A DNA stretch of 64,000 bases from Clostridia bacterium. Its GTDB lineage: Bacteria; Bacillota; Clostridia; Christensenellales; Borkfalkiaceae. This document shows positions 25,197 through 34,855 of this stretch, in pieces; positions within the stretch are counted from its first letter, which is position 1; every line of letters starts with the position of its first letter. The position numbers and the translations under genes are program-made. The notes beneath the pieces were generated by a model. It did no database searches, was not told where the DNA came from, and saw nothing but the letters and a program-made list of their open reading frames with translations. Where the stretch lies: NCBI GenBank assembly GCA_017398825.1, contig JAFQEV010000059.1:34453-98452 (forward strand), in the 5' to 3' direction.

Positions 25197-27062
25197 CTAT
25201 CTCTTCTTTTTTGCCCCGTTTTTGCCCGAAGATAATCCCTTTTTGTATACCTCCGTTCCTCGAATAAACTTCTTAGCAGGCTTTGCCGTGCCCTGCTTTG
25301 CCTTTGGCTTTTTATCCGAAAGCGTTTCCACCGAGCATAAAGCATACGCTTTATTTACCAAATCTTTGTTCTTTGGTAGTCTATATTGCAGTAACGCCCT
25401 TTGCATTTGCTTTTCAGCCCTTTCCTTTGGAACGAAAACGGGTTTTAAAGTGTCTGGGTCGATACCCGTGTAATACATACACGTTGAACGTGTGGACGGC
25501 GTGGGATAAAAGTCCTGCACCTGCTCGGGCATATAGTTTACGCTCTTTAAATATTTTGTGAGCTCAACCGCGTCTTTAATAGTACAACCGGGGTGAGAGG
25601 AAATTAAGTAGGGAACTAAGAACTGCTTTTTGCCAAGCTTTTCGTTTATCCTTTTATACCTTTCGGAAAACTCTTTATAAACGGAAAACGAGGGCTTGTT
25701 CATAACCTTTAAAACGTTATCCGCCATATGTTCGGGCGCTACCTTTAACTGCCCTGAAATGTGGTGCTTTACAAGCTCTTCCATAACGGATAGGTCTTTC
25801 TCGTACAAGAGATAATCGTAGCGAATACCGCTACGGATAAACACCTTTTTAACTCCGCTGATTTTTCTTGCCTTTCTAAGCAAGTTTATAAAACCGCTGT
25901 GGTCGACCTTGAGGTTTGGGCACGGCTTGTTGCCGATACAATATCTATCCTTGCATACGCCCTTGCACTTTTGCTTATCGCACGCGGGCTCTCTAAAGTT
26001 TGCAGACGGACCTGAAAGGTCGTGAATATACCCCTTGAAATCCTTGTCTTTCGTCAAGAGTTCTATCTCGGAAAGTATGCTCTCGTCACTCCTTTTTTGA
26101 ATAACTCTGCCCTGATGATAGTTTATCGAGCAAAAGGAACAGCTACCATAGCAACCCCTGTGTGATACTACTGAAAACTTTACCTCTTCAATAGATTTTA
26201 TACCACCCTCTTTATCGTACATCGGGTGCCACCTGCGCTCGAAAGGAAGGTTGTATATAAAGTCCATCTCCTTTTCAGATAGTGGGAATTGCGGTAAATT
26301 TTGAACTACGATTTCGCCGTTTTTTTGTTCTTGAAAAAGCACGCTTGCATTAAACGCATCGGTGTTTCTCGATTGCTCTCTAAACGCTTTAGCATATTCC
26401 ATTTTATCACTACAAACCGCGCTATAAGACGGTAATTCAAGATAACCTTTGCTTAAAAGGCTATCGCGCTGAGATTTATCTACACGGTAAACCGTTCCGC
26501 GAACGTCGGTAATTTTATTGATGGGAACACCCTTTTTAACAAGGGCTAATATATCCCAAAACGGCTTTTCGCCAGCGCCATAGATTAAAAGGTCGGCACG
26601 GCTGTCGATAAGCTGTGACTGCATTACCGTATCCGCCCAGTAATCGTAGTGAGCAAATCGGCGGAGGGACGGCTCTACCCCACCTATTATAACGTAACTA
26701 TCGGGGAATAACCTCTTTAGCGTGTTTGCATAAACCGTAACCTGCCTATCGGGGCGCTTGCCCTGTTTGGGCAAAGGTGAATAAACGTCACCCTCTCTTT
26801 TTTTCTTGGCAACGGTGTAGTTGTTCACCATACTATCCACAACGCCACCCGAAATTAAGTATGCGATTTTAGGTTGTGGCAATGCAAAATATTCCTCATC
26901 CGTTATAGGCTGTGGAATAATACCTATAGAAAAGCCCTCGCTCTCTATTAGGCGTGAAATTATTGCGTGACCGTAGGTGGAGTGGTCGACGTATGCGTCC
27001 GATGAAATCATTACGAAATCAAGTTCACCCGTCACTTCTTTTTTACTTACTGGTAAAAACAT
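25197..27062 (-). CDS. YgiQ family radical SAM protein
   Basis: A 621-residue protein. N-terminal FLPVSKKEV...DVMISSDAYVDHSTYGHAIISRLIE is typical of YgiQ. The central radical-SAM cluster motif is CYGSCSFCSINYHQG; DUF3362-like sequence and the basic C-terminal tail follow. The family binds a 4Fe-4S cluster and SAM; the substrate is unknown. Divergent from the DUF1294 gene by only 30 nt. Confidence 0.94.
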   Translation of the reverse strand: MFLPVSKKEVTGELDFVMISSDAYVDHSTYGHAIISRLIESEGFSIGIIPQPITDEEYFALPQPKIAYLISGGVVDSMVNNYTVAKKKREGDVYSPLPKQGKRPDRQVTVYANTLKRLFPDSYVIIGGVEPSLRRFAHYDYWADTVMQSQLIDSRADLLIYGAGEKPFWDILALVKKGVPINKITDVRGTVYRVDKSQRDSLLSKGYLELPSYSAVCSDKMEYAKAFREQSRNTDAFNASVLFQEQKNGEIVVQNLPQFPLSEKEMDFIYNLPFERRWHPMYDKEGGIKSIEEVKFSVVSHRGCYGSCSFCSINYHQGRVIQKRSDESILSEIELLTKDKDFKGYIHDLSGPSANFREPACDKQKCKGVCKDRYCIGNKPCPNLKVDHSGFINLLRKARKISGVKKVFIRSGIRYDYLLYEKDLSVMEELVKHHISGQLKVAPEHMADNVLKVMNKPSFSVYKEFSERYKRINEKLGKKQFLVPYLISSHPGCTIKDAVELTKYLKSVNYMPEQVQDFYPTPSTRSTCMYYTGIDPDTLKPVFVPKERAEKQMQRALLQYRLPKNKDLVNKAYALCSVETLSDKKPKAKQGTAKPAKKFIRGTEVYKKGLSSGKNGAKKKR

Positions 27063-27092
27063 AATATTGTAAAATTAATAAATACTAAGTGT

Positions 27093-27395
27093 ATGATTTT
27101 AATTATTCAAATTTTAGCGGTTGTCTATCTTCTCGCCGTCAACTTTTACGCATTTATGCTAATGCGCTTGCAAAAGGAGCAAGCCACTAACCCAAACGGT
27201 GTTCGCCGACGCATCACCGACGGGCGCATCTTGCTATCCGGAACGCTCGGAGGAGCACTCGGCGTTTATCTTTCAACCTTTATTTTAAAATATAGGCGGG
27301 ATAGCGTTTTGATTATGGTTCTCATGCCACTACTCGTTGCGATAACCGCGTTTATAGTCGTTAGCGCTTTTCTCTCGGGGTTTTGGCTTGGTTAA
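27093..27395 (+). CDS. DUF1294 small membrane protein
   Basis: A 100-residue protein with three hydrophobic segments around the family motif RRRITDGRILLSGTLGGALGVYLSTFILKYRRDS. Function unknown. No ribosome site; AATACT lies 6 nt before the ATG. Its 3' end overlaps uvrC tail-to-tail by 35 nt. Confidence 0.8.
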   Translation: MILIIQILAVVYLLAVNFYAFMLMRLQKEQATNPNGVRRRITDGRILLSGTLGGALGVYLSTFILKYRRDSVLIMVLMPLLVAITAFIVVSAFLSGFWLG

Positions 27396-29193
27396 GATAA
27401 TCTTTTATATTGTTTGCAAGCTTTTCGCCTATGCCCTCAGTTTTGGCAATCTCCTCAACCGATGCCGAGATGAGTGCGGAAATATCTTTAAACTTATCCA
27501 TAAGCGCGTCCCTTTTAACTTTTCCTATACCCTCAATCTCCGTGAGCATTGACGATAGAGTGCGCTTAGTTCTTAAATTTCTATTAAAGGTTATTGCAAA
27601 GCGGTGCGTTTCATCGCGGAGGCGAATGAGCATTTGCAAAGCTTTATCCGACTTTGGTAGCTTTATCGAATTTTCACTATAAAGAGTAAAAATCTCCTCT
27701 TCCCTCTCGGCGATAGAAATAAGGTCAATCCCCTCGATAGAAAGTTCGTCAAACACCTCTTTGACGGAGGATAACTGACCCTTGCCTCCGTCTATCACGA
27801 TAAGGTCTGGGCGGGGGAATTTCCCCTCCTCGCTCGTGCTTAACTTTGAAAGCCTGCGCCTTAAAACCTCTTGTAGCGAGGCAAAATCATCGTTTCCCTC
27901 TACCGTTTGTATCTTGAAACGGCGATACTCGTTTTTATCAGGCTCACCGTTTGTAAACACCACCATTGCGCCAACCTTGTCAACGCCCGAGATATGAGAT
28001 ATATCGTAACACTCCATTCTCGTAGGAGTTTTTGATAGATGTAATTCCTTTTTGAGCCTAAGTAGCGATAACTCGCGAACCTCGTGCTTTTTAACAATTT
28101 TGTCAATGTAGTTATCAAGGTATTCGGAGGCGTTTTTCTCCGCCATTTCAAGCAAGCTTTTCTTTACTGCTTTTTCAGGGATGGTAAAGGTAACCTTCCT
28201 CCCTGCAAGCTCTTCTATCTTTGCCTTGAGCGCATCGCTTACCGCATACTCGGTGATAATCTCGTTTGGAATTTCCCTAACCCCGTCGTAAAACGCGGAA
28301 AGAAATTCGTTGAGCCTTTCCTCTCCCTCGCCTGAAAAGGTTTCGGCTTGATAGCACTTAACGCCCATTGACTTACCGCCTCTAACAAACAGTACCGCTA
28401 TCGAGGCGAAAAGCCCGTCGCTCTTTACAGACACTACGTCCGCCGTTATAAACCTGTTGAGTGCGGTTATCTTTTTTTCCTTTATTTTTTTGAGTATTTC
28501 TAACCGCTGTTTGATAAAAAGCGCCCTTTCAAACTCCTCGTTGCTTGCGAGCGTTAACATTTTATCTTGTAGCACTTTTTCGGCAATATCGTCGTTTCCC
28601 GATAAAAAGTCGATTGCGCCCCTGACGTTTTTTAAATACTCTTCACGCGTGCACTTGTTAGCACACGGCGCTAAACATAAGCCTAAATGATAATTTAAGC
28701 ACTCTCGCTTAGCTTTTGCTCCTAAATTTTTAGAACACGGGCGAATTTTATACGCCTCTTTTACTATATCTAAAACGTCGTTTACCGAAAAGCTGAGCAT
28801 GTACGGGCCAAAGTACTTTGCCCCGTCTTTTTTTATACGGCGAACTACCGTAAAGCGAGGAAATTCCTCTTTTAAATCCACTCTTATATAGGGATAACTC
28901 TTATCGTCTTTTAAAAGTATGTTGTACTTGGGTTTATGCTTTTTTATAAGGTTGTTTTCTAGAGAAAGAGCGTCGCGCTCGGTGTGGGTTAAAATGTAGT
29001 AAAAATCATCAACGCTACGAACCATAGCGGATACCTTTTCCGTCTTTAACCCGTTTCTAAAATACTGAGTTACTCTATTTTTAAGGTTTTTCGCCTTGCC
29101 AACGTAAATAACCGTCCCCTCCTCGTCTTGCATAACGTAAACGCCGGGGGATTTTGGCAGTAATTTAATTTTGCTCTCTAAAACGTCTTTCAT
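27361..29193 (-). CDS. uvrC: Excinuclease ABC subunit UvrC
   Basis: Full length at 610 residues. The N-terminal GIY-YIG nuclease (SPGVYVMQDEEGTVIYVGKAKNL), UVR motif (about 200-235), RNase H-like C-terminal nuclease (YDISHISGVDKVGAMVVF, LIVIDGGKGQLSS) and a terminal helix-hairpin-helix pair (LTEIEGIGKVKRDALM, ASVEEIAKTEGIGEKLA) are all present. It makes both cuts in nucleotide excision repair with UvrAB. Overlaps the cca stop by 4 nt (ATGA). Confidence 0.97.
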   Translation of the reverse strand: MKDVLESKIKLLPKSPGVYVMQDEEGTVIYVGKAKNLKNRVTQYFRNGLKTEKVSAMVRSVDDFYYILTHTERDALSLENNLIKKHKPKYNILLKDDKSYPYIRVDLKEEFPRFTVVRRIKKDGAKYFGPYMLSFSVNDVLDIVKEAYKIRPCSKNLGAKAKRECLNYHLGLCLAPCANKCTREEYLKNVRGAIDFLSGNDDIAEKVLQDKMLTLASNEEFERALFIKQRLEILKKIKEKKITALNRFITADVVSVKSDGLFASIAVLFVRGGKSMGVKCYQAETFSGEGEERLNEFLSAFYDGVREIPNEIITEYAVSDALKAKIEELAGRKVTFTIPEKAVKKSLLEMAEKNASEYLDNYIDKIVKKHEVRELSLLRLKKELHLSKTPTRMECYDISHISGVDKVGAMVVFTNGEPDKNEYRRFKIQTVEGNDDFASLQEVLRRRLSKLSTSEEGKFPRPDLIVIDGGKGQLSSVKEVFDELSIEGIDLISIAEREEEIFTLYSENSIKLPKSDKALQMLIRLRDETHRFAITFNRNLRTKRTLSSMLTEIEGIGKVKRDALMDKFKDISALISASVEEIAKTEGIGEKLANNIKDYLNQAKTPREKR

Positions 29194-30503
29194 CTTTCAA
29201 ACCTTTTCAAAATTTCCGATTTTTCGTTTAGAACCTCGCCTTTTATTACGAGCGAAAGTGCATTATCGAGCGCCGTTTTAATCTCCGCGCCCCTAAAGCC
29301 GAGCTGTTTAAAATCGTTGCCGTTAACAGCCAAGTCTTTTAAGAGATAACATTCGCCCTTTTCTACGATATCGTTTACCTCGTTTAAAAAATTAATAGCT
29401 AAGCTACGGCGATAATCGGCGTATTCGGGAGCGTGGGCAAGCCCGTCGCCAACCTTTACGAGCGCCAGCTTTCTAAGCGTTTCAACGCCGTATAAGTTAA
29501 GGAGCTTTTTCACCTCGCCTCGAGTTATTTCCGTTTTTATATCGTGCAGATAAATAAGGTCGTTGCACAGCTTTATAAGTTTGTTATCCGCCTTAAACCT
29601 CTTTAAAATTACAACCGCCGTCTTTGCGCTTTTAGGCTGGTGACCGTAAAAGTGCCCAACGCCACTCCCGTCAACGCTATAACAAGACGGCTTTTCTATA
29701 TCGTGCAAAAGTAACGCCCACCTAACAGCCTTATCCGCCTCGGAAAGCGCTACGCTACGAACGGTGTGCTCGTAAACGTCGTAAGAATGGAATTTGGTAT
29801 TTTGCGAAAACCCGTCGCAAAGCTTTAGCTCAGGGATAACTTCAAATATAACTTTTTTGTATTTAGTTAACACCCTTTCGACGCCACGCCCAACGAGAAG
29901 TTTCGATAGTTCCGTAAATAGTCTCTCAACCGAAACGTTTTTTAATAAATGTGCCTTTTCTTCCATTGCTACCGCCGTTTCGCACTCTATATCGAAATCT
30001 AAAACGGAGGCAAATCTTAAACCGCGTAAAATGCGGAGCGCGTCCTCCTCAAACCTCTTGCGAGGGTCGCCAACAGCCCTTATTAGCCTGTTTTTCAAAT
30101 CTTCCCGTCCACCGTAAAGGTCAACGAGTTCCTCCCCGTTAAACGCCATGGCGTTTACGGTAAAATCGCGACGGGCAAGGTCGCTTTCAAGATCGGAAAC
30201 GAACTCTACGCTATCGGGGTGGCGATTGTCTTTATAACTGCCGTCCACCCTAAACGTCGTTACCTCTATGTGTTCGCCAAGGCTATTTACCGTGATAGTC
30301 CCGTGCTTTATTCCCGTTAAGTACACCTTAAAGCCTTTAAATACCTCGAGCATCTGCTCAGGCGTTGCACTTGTAGTAACGTCAACGTCGAAAAGGGTTT
30401 TTCCAAGCAAATTATCGCGCACGAAACCGCCCACGGCGTATGCCTTAAAGCCGTGGTCTTCAAGCGTTTTTATAAGTAGTTTTGCCCCTTTCGTAAGTTC
30501 CAT
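29190..30503 (-). CDS. cca: CCA-adding tRNA nucleotidyltransferase with HD domain
   Basis: A 437-residue class II nucleotidyltransferase. The head domain shows AVGGFVRDNLLGKTLFDVDVTT with catalytic acidic residues and DLARRDFTVNAMAF; an HD domain follows (RWALLLHDIEKPSC). It adds or repairs the 3' CCA end of tRNA; poly(A)-polymerase activity cannot be ruled out. It shares one nucleotide with whiA upstream and four with uvrC downstream, so it sits in a tight operon. Confidence 0.94.
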   Translation of the reverse strand: MELTKGAKLLIKTLEDHGFKAYAVGGFVRDNLLGKTLFDVDVTTSATPEQMLEVFKGFKVYLTGIKHGTITVNSLGEHIEVTTFRVDGSYKDNRHPDSVEFVSDLESDLARRDFTVNAMAFNGEELVDLYGGREDLKNRLIRAVGDPRKRFEEDALRILRGLRFASVLDFDIECETAVAMEEKAHLLKNVSVERLFTELSKLLVGRGVERVLTKYKKVIFEVIPELKLCDGFSQNTKFHSYDVYEHTVRSVALSEADKAVRWALLLHDIEKPSCYSVDGSGVGHFYGHQPKSAKTAVVILKRFKADNKLIKLCNDLIYLHDIKTEITRGEVKKLLNLYGVETLRKLALVKVGDGLAHAPEYADYRRSLAINFLNEVNDIVEKGECYLLKDLAVNGNDFKQLGFRGAEIKTALDNALSLVIKGEVLNEKSEILKRFER

Positions 30504-31444
30504 TATAAGTTTTTTGCAATCTCCGAAATTTTTCTTAAGCGGTGGTTTAAACAGCTCTTTGAAAGCCCTGATAACTGAGCCATTTCCTCTAATGAACTGT
30601 CTTTATTATTAAGGCGTAGCTCGCACGTTTCTCTCAGCGTTTTGGAAAGCTTATCAAGCCCTATCGTTTCAGCTATCAAGGTAATATCCGCCACCTGCTT
30701 GATGGACGCCTCTATCTGTTTATTGATGTTTCCCATATCGCAATTACGCTTGCGGTTGGTATCGTTGTTCATCTCTTTTTTAACTATTATTTCCTGCAAC
30801 TCGAAACCGCACTTTTTAGCTCCCATAAAATACAAGAGCTGGCTTATTTCATCGCCGTTTTTAAAGTATACGATAAAGCTATCCTTGCGGTCCGTTAGCT
30901 TTGGCATAAAGCCGAGCTCTGATAAAATTTCAGCCACACAAGACGCAGTTTGATATTTTGAAAATACAAACTCCAAATGATAGCTCGTGGAACTCTTGCC
31001 CTCGTCACTCGGGATTGTTACCGAACCGCTACCTTGGAATGCACCTATTATATAGGCGCGCTTACAGCACTCGTCTTCCACCAAATACTTGTCCACATTC
31101 AAATTGAACTGAATTCCGCCAGCGCCTTCGCTGATAATGCCAAGCTCAACTAAAATTTCCGTGCTCCTATCGCTGATAAGCGAGGTGGTGTATTTAATTT
31201 TCCCACTAAGCCTGTCCTTAAACTCTCTCATTTGCGGTTCAATGCCGTAAAGGGAGGTTATGATAGATGAAAAATACTCGTACGCCTTTTTGTTTTCAGT
31301 TACGATTTCAAAGACTACGTGCCCGTTTGACAGTAGGAGCGTTCCCGCGCCTCTAATAAACGCCGAGAGTGCGGAAACCCTGCAACAAGGCTGGGCTAAT
31401 TTTTTTATTAAAATTTCTTCCTTAACACGCTCGGTAAAAGTCAT
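30503..31444 (-). CDS. whiA: DNA-binding protein WhiA
   Basis: A protein of 313 residues with the WhiA layout: N-terminal TFTERVKEEI.. segment, a LAGLIDADG-like fold (ALSAFIRGAGTL, AYIIGAFQGSGSV), and a C-terminal helix-turn-helix (SLEEMAQLSGLSKSCLNHRLRKISEIA). WhiA influences cell division and chromosome segregation. Its usual partners YvcJ and YvcK are not adjacent; cca and a PHP phosphatase flank it here. Confidence 0.96.
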   Translation of the reverse strand: MTFTERVKEEILIKKLAQPCCRVSALSAFIRGAGTLLLSNGHVVFEIVTENKKAYEYFSSIITSLYGIEPQMREFKDRLSGKIKYTTSLISDRSTEILVELGIISEGAGGIQFNLNVDKYLVEDECCKRAYIIGAFQGSGSVTIPSDEGKSSTSYHLEFVFSKYQTASCVAEILSELGFMPKLTDRKDSFIVYFKNGDEISQLLYFMGAKKCGFELQEIIVKKEMNNDTNRKRNCDMGNINKQIEASIKQVADITLIAETIGLDKLSKTLRETCELRLNNKDSSLEEMAQLSGLSKSCLNHRLRKISEIAKNL

Positions 31445-31445
31445 A

Positions 31446-32219
31446 TCACATTTTCCTCTTAAAACTTGTAAATCTCAAATCTTTAGGCAACTTGCCGTCG
31501 ATATTTACTATTCTATCGGTGGGGATACCCACTCTTTTTATAAGTTCTTCGGCTTGTCCTATAACGCCGATTTTTTCGGGGGAGTGCGCGTCGCTATCGA
31601 TTACGAATTTTACGTTCGTCTTTAAAACGCTTTCCCACTCGTCGTCCTCTAAATGCTTTTTGCGCGCGTCGATTTCAAAAAGAGTGCCGTAGTCTTCACA
31701 GCACCTCGCAACGTCGTAAGCGTTTATAAAGGCGCAAAAGCCGGGGTGTGTTAATATATCGATAGGGTTTTGCTTAATTGCGTTTATATAAACCTCGGTG
31801 TTTCGCTTAATCAAGCTCTTACTCGGCTTGTGAAAATGCCTTGCGGTAAAGTTTTTACCAAATAGCATTACCCACTCTTTAAGCTTGTCGTATGCAATCA
31901 TTTTGTGGATACCTGCAAGATATATATCCATGTGCTCCATATCTCGCTCTTTCATATCCGTTTTTCCGCTAATCCCCAAGATGTTAGCCTCAACGCCGAG
32001 CAAAACTTTAACGCCCGTTTGCTTGCTCGCACTTTCGCAAAGCTCTTTCATATATGGAATTTTCTTGCTCTTTATACCGTAAACCGTATGCCCGTGACCG
32101 TGGTCGGTAATCGCCAACTCTAAAAGACCTTTTTTTTGAGCCTCGAGAGCATTGTCAAGTATCGTACCTTTGCCGTGGCTAAATACGGTGTGAGTATGAA
32201 AATCAGCAGTTAATTTCAT
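31446..32219 (-). CDS. PHP domain phosphatase (YcdX-like)
   Basis: A 257-residue metal-dependent hydrolase. Metal ligands appear in DFHTHTVFSHGKG (N-terminus), ITDHGHG, GVEANI, and DSDAHSPEKIG near the C-terminus. The whole length matches YcdX-like phosphatases rather than the PHP part of DNA polymerase. Overlaps murB by one nucleotide. In murB-containing operons of Firmicutes this gene order recurs; the substrate is unknown. Confidence 0.92.
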   Translation of the reverse strand: MKLTADFHTHTVFSHGKGTILDNALEAQKKGLLELAITDHGHGHTVYGIKSKKIPYMKELCESASKQTGVKVLLGVEANILGISGKTDMKERDMEHMDIYLAGIHKMIAYDKLKEWVMLFGKNFTARHFHKPSKSLIKRNTEVYINAIKQNPIDILTHPGFCAFINAYDVARCCEDYGTLFEIDARKKHLEDDEWESVLKTNVKFVIDSDAHSPEKIGVIGQAEELIKRVGIPTDRIVNIDGKLPKDLRFTSFKRKM

Positions 32220-33100
32220 TAAAATTTACCAAGGTATACGAGTTCTTCAGAAAGAACTATTTGCCTTTTCTCGTATACTTTTTCCTTTATCGTTTTAATA
32301 AGGTCGTATATGTTTTGAGAGGTAGCCCCGTCACTTGCGATAATAAAGTTTGCGTGCTCTTCGGAAACGCGCGCTCCGCCTTTGCAATAACCTTTGAGCC
32401 CACACTCGTCTATTACCCTGCCTGCAAAGTAACCCTCGTTTTTAAACACCGATCCACAACTTTTGCCCTTAGGGTTACGGCGCATGTTGGAATAGCTTTT
32501 GAGTTTTTCCTCAATCACCTCTGGTTCGCTTGGATTTAGCGCGAAACACACCTTTATTATTGCCGTTTTTTCTTTTAAAAACCTGCTCGTTCTATAACCG
32601 AACTCACAATCGCCCTTAGTTAGCGTTCCATTTTCAGTTACTACGTATCTCACGTAATCTCCAACCGATTTCCCGTAACAGCCGGCGTTCATACACACCG
32701 CTCCGCCAACGCTTGCTGGTATTCCAACGGCAAACTCCAAACCGCTTAGGGAATTTAAGGCCAAATCGCGTATTACGCTTGAAAGCTTTACTCCACTCTC
32801 AGCAACGTACAAATTACCGCTTTGCTTTGTGGAAAGCATTTTCTCGGTTAATATCACCGCGCCTTGAAAACCCCCGTCAGACACCAAGAGGTTAGTTCCC
32901 GCGCCCACTATCTCTAACGGGCAAATCCCTCTAACTATCGAAACTGCATTTTTAAATTCCTCTTCGCTCTTTGGAAAGATAGCGATATCGCAATAACCTC
33001 CCGTTTTGTAGCGGGAATACTTGCCTATCGGAAAGTCTTTTACAACCTCCACGCCTTTTAATGAGTTTATGATTTGCAGGTAACATTTTTCAAAGCTCAT
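32219..33100 (-). CDS. murB: UDP-N-acetylenolpyruvoylglucosamine reductase MurB
   Basis: A 293-residue MurB of the short Gram-positive type. FAD-binding features: KYSRYKTGGYCDIAIFP, IVGAGTNLLVSDGGF, LEFAVGIPASVGGAVCMNAGCYG; the catalytic Ser is in NPKGKSCGSVFKNE. It reduces UDP-GlcNAc-enolpyruvate to UDP-MurNAc in peptidoglycan synthesis. AGGAG precedes the ATG; a 12-nt gap separates it from the solute-binding-like gene. Confidence 0.96.
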   Translation of the reverse strand: MSFEKCYLQIINSLKGVEVVKDFPIGKYSRYKTGGYCDIAIFPKSEEEFKNAVSIVRGICPLEIVGAGTNLLVSDGGFQGAVILTEKMLSTKQSGNLYVAESGVKLSSVIRDLALNSLSGLEFAVGIPASVGGAVCMNAGCYGKSVGDYVRYVVTENGTLTKGDCEFGYRTSRFLKEKTAIIKVCFALNPSEPEVIEEKLKSYSNMRRNPKGKSCGSVFKNEGYFAGRVIDECGLKGYCKGGARVSEEHANFIIASDGATSQNIYDLIKTIKEKVYEKRQIVLSEELVYLGKF

Positions 33101-33112
33101 GAGCTTTCTCCT

Positions 33113-34093
33113 TTATTTTACTACATTTATTAAATTTTTACAACTGTTTACGATTACATCGTAATTAGTGCCCTTTTCAAGCTCGGAAAATGCGGTATTT
33201 CCGAGTAAATCGTAGTTGTCTTTTGTGGAAAACGGGATAAAAGTGTATTCGTTTTTGGCGTTTTCAACTAAAGAAAAATGCTCGTCGCCATCGTACAGCC
33301 GAGCGCCGTTTACAGAAAACATACTTAAATTTGAAAGCCTATCTTGAACTTTGCTCGATAAAAGATACCTAATAAAATCGAGCGCGTAACCCACTTTACT
33401 TTCATCGCTCGTAGTCAAGGAAAGATATTGATATAAGTCGTTATACGTAGTTATCGGCGTTGCGCTAAATTCAGCGTTTATATTTTTTAGCCTAACTATA
33501 TCTCGCTGAGTTCCTATCAAGGTTGCGTTGCTCGCTATTAAAAAGCGATTGTAGGCGTCTGCTGGCGGGAGCATAACGTATTTATCTGACTTTGCGTTTG
33601 AAAATAAACAAGCCGTTTGAGGTGACGTGTACTCCCCTTTAGATAAAATTATCTCTTTATCTCCACTCCCTTTTACTATTTCGAAATAGCTACCTTTAAG
33701 ATAGGAAACGGCGTAGCGCTTTTTGCCAACCGTACCGCCGTCAAGCACCTTAAAATCTATCTCCTTGGCGTAGTTTTCAACCCCTAAGTCACACCCGCCA
33801 AAAGATATGATATCGGCTGATTTACCGCCCTCAAGGGCGGTTTTTAACCCACTCGGAGAATAATTTGAAACGAGAACGTAAACGCCTTTATGCTCTTTTG
33901 AATACATACTTGCAACGTTTCTTAAAAAGGCGCATCTGCTACCCTTTCCACCCTCGAACGCGTCCGTATGCCAAAGGGTTAACACGACCGTTTTTTCACC
34001 GCCACCCTCGCTTTTTTTCCTAAGCAAAAACGGCGCGCTTATCACTACGGCTAAGGTTAGCACGGCTAAAAATACCGTTAAAAACTTTTTCAT
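33113..34093 (-). CDS. Extracellular solute-binding-like protein
   Basis: A 326-residue exported protein: N-terminal hydrophobic helix (KKFLTVFLAVLTLAVVISAPFLL) with no lipobox Cys, so signal-anchored or cleaved. The rest resembles family 1 solute-binding proteins (VVLTLWHTDAFEGGKGS..., YSKEHKGVYVLVSNYSP, SADIISFGG, YALDFIRYLLSSKVQDRLS). No permease or ATPase genes are near, so it may have a sensing or wall role. First gene of the uvrC operon. Confidence 0.75.
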   Translation of the reverse strand: MKKFLTVFLAVLTLAVVISAPFLLRKKSEGGGEKTVVLTLWHTDAFEGGKGSRCAFLRNVASMYSKEHKGVYVLVSNYSPSGLKTALEGGKSADIISFGGCDLGVENYAKEIDFKVLDGGTVGKKRYAVSYLKGSYFEIVKGSGDKEIILSKGEYTSPQTACLFSNAKSDKYVMLPPADAYNRFLIASNATLIGTQRDIVRLKNINAEFSATPITTYNDLYQYLSLTTSDESKVGYALDFIRYLLSSKVQDRLSNLSMFSVNGARLYDGDEHFSLVENAKNEYTFIPFSTKDNYDLLGNTAFSELEKGTNYDVIVNSCKNLINVVK

Positions 34094-34130
34094 ACTTATA
34101 GGTATTTAAACAAGCCTAATTTTATGCAAT

Positions 34131-34159
34131 AAAAAACCGCGCACCAAGTCGTGCGCGGT
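34131..34159 (-). terminator. Terminator after cpsB-like gene
   Basis: Stem ACCGCGCAC/GTGCGCGGT (34136-34144, 34151-34159) with six T on the minus strand, 4 nt after the stop. It separates the polysaccharide genes from the next operon. Confidence 0.92.
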
Positions 34160-34162
34160 ATA

Positions 34163-34852
34163 TTAAAGATTAAACAGTTCTGCATTCGTTATAAACAGCT
34201 TGTCAGCCGTTTCCTTGCCAAAGCGCCTTTTTACAACTTTGTACGCGTCCGATAAACACTCTTCCCTGCCGTAGTGAGTATCCGTTGCAACAAAGTCAAC
34301 GAGCCCACTCTTTATAGCTACTAATACCTTCTTCTTAAACGCCCTGCCGTAATGCCCGGTTACGCTTGCCGAGTTTACCTGAATTAGCGCCCCCTCTTTC
34401 TTGAGGTCGATAAGCGCCTTTGCAGTTAGATATTTGTAGCGCTCAATATGAGCAATCACGGGAATATAGCCCATCGCCTTTACGTTGTAAGCAAAATCAA
34501 CGATATCGGCATACTCAAAGTAGTCGAACTCTAAAAATAAGTATTTACTTCCGTTTAGCGTTAGGAGATTGCCTTGCTTTAAGTCCTCATACAGCCTATC
34601 GTCACACAAAATTTCCTGCCCGAGATAGAGCTTCACGGGAATATTGCGATCTTTAACGGCAGTGCGGAATTTTTCAAATTCCTCTGCCACCTTTGCCGTA
34701 TTTTGCCCGTATGCCCTGCGCTTAAAGTGCGGAGTTAAAATGATTTTATCAACTCCGTTAGATACTGCGTGCTCAAGCATTTTAAAAGACTTTTCGTAAG
34801 AATCGCTCCCATCGTCAACAAACGGTAAAATATGAGAGTGAATATCAGTCAT
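34163..34852 (-). CDS. CpsB/CapC-type PHP tyrosine phosphatase
   Basis: A 229-residue PHP-fold phosphatase: TDIHSHILPFVDDGSDSYEKS at the start, ILTPHFKR, LGQEI, VIAHIERY, FVATDTHYG. In capsule clusters this enzyme removes phosphate from the autophosphorylated CpsD kinase. The stop codon of the kinase gene lies 3 nt upstream, and the chain-length protein completes the trio. Confidence 0.93.
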   Translation of the reverse strand: MTDIHSHILPFVDDGSDSYEKSFKMLEHAVSNGVDKIILTPHFKRRAYGQNTAKVAEEFEKFRTAVKDRNIPVKLYLGQEILCDDRLYEDLKQGNLLTLNGSKYLFLEFDYFEYADIVDFAYNVKAMGYIPVIAHIERYKYLTAKALIDLKKEGALIQVNSASVTGHYGRAFKKKVLVAIKSGLVDFVATDTHYGREECLSDAYKVVKRRFGKETADKLFITNAELFNL

Positions 34853-34855
34853 TTA

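Noticed and set aside
33113..34093. Full ABC importer operon around the solute-binding-like protein
   Set aside because: No permease or ATPase gene is adjacent; neighbours are murB and a cps gene cluster.
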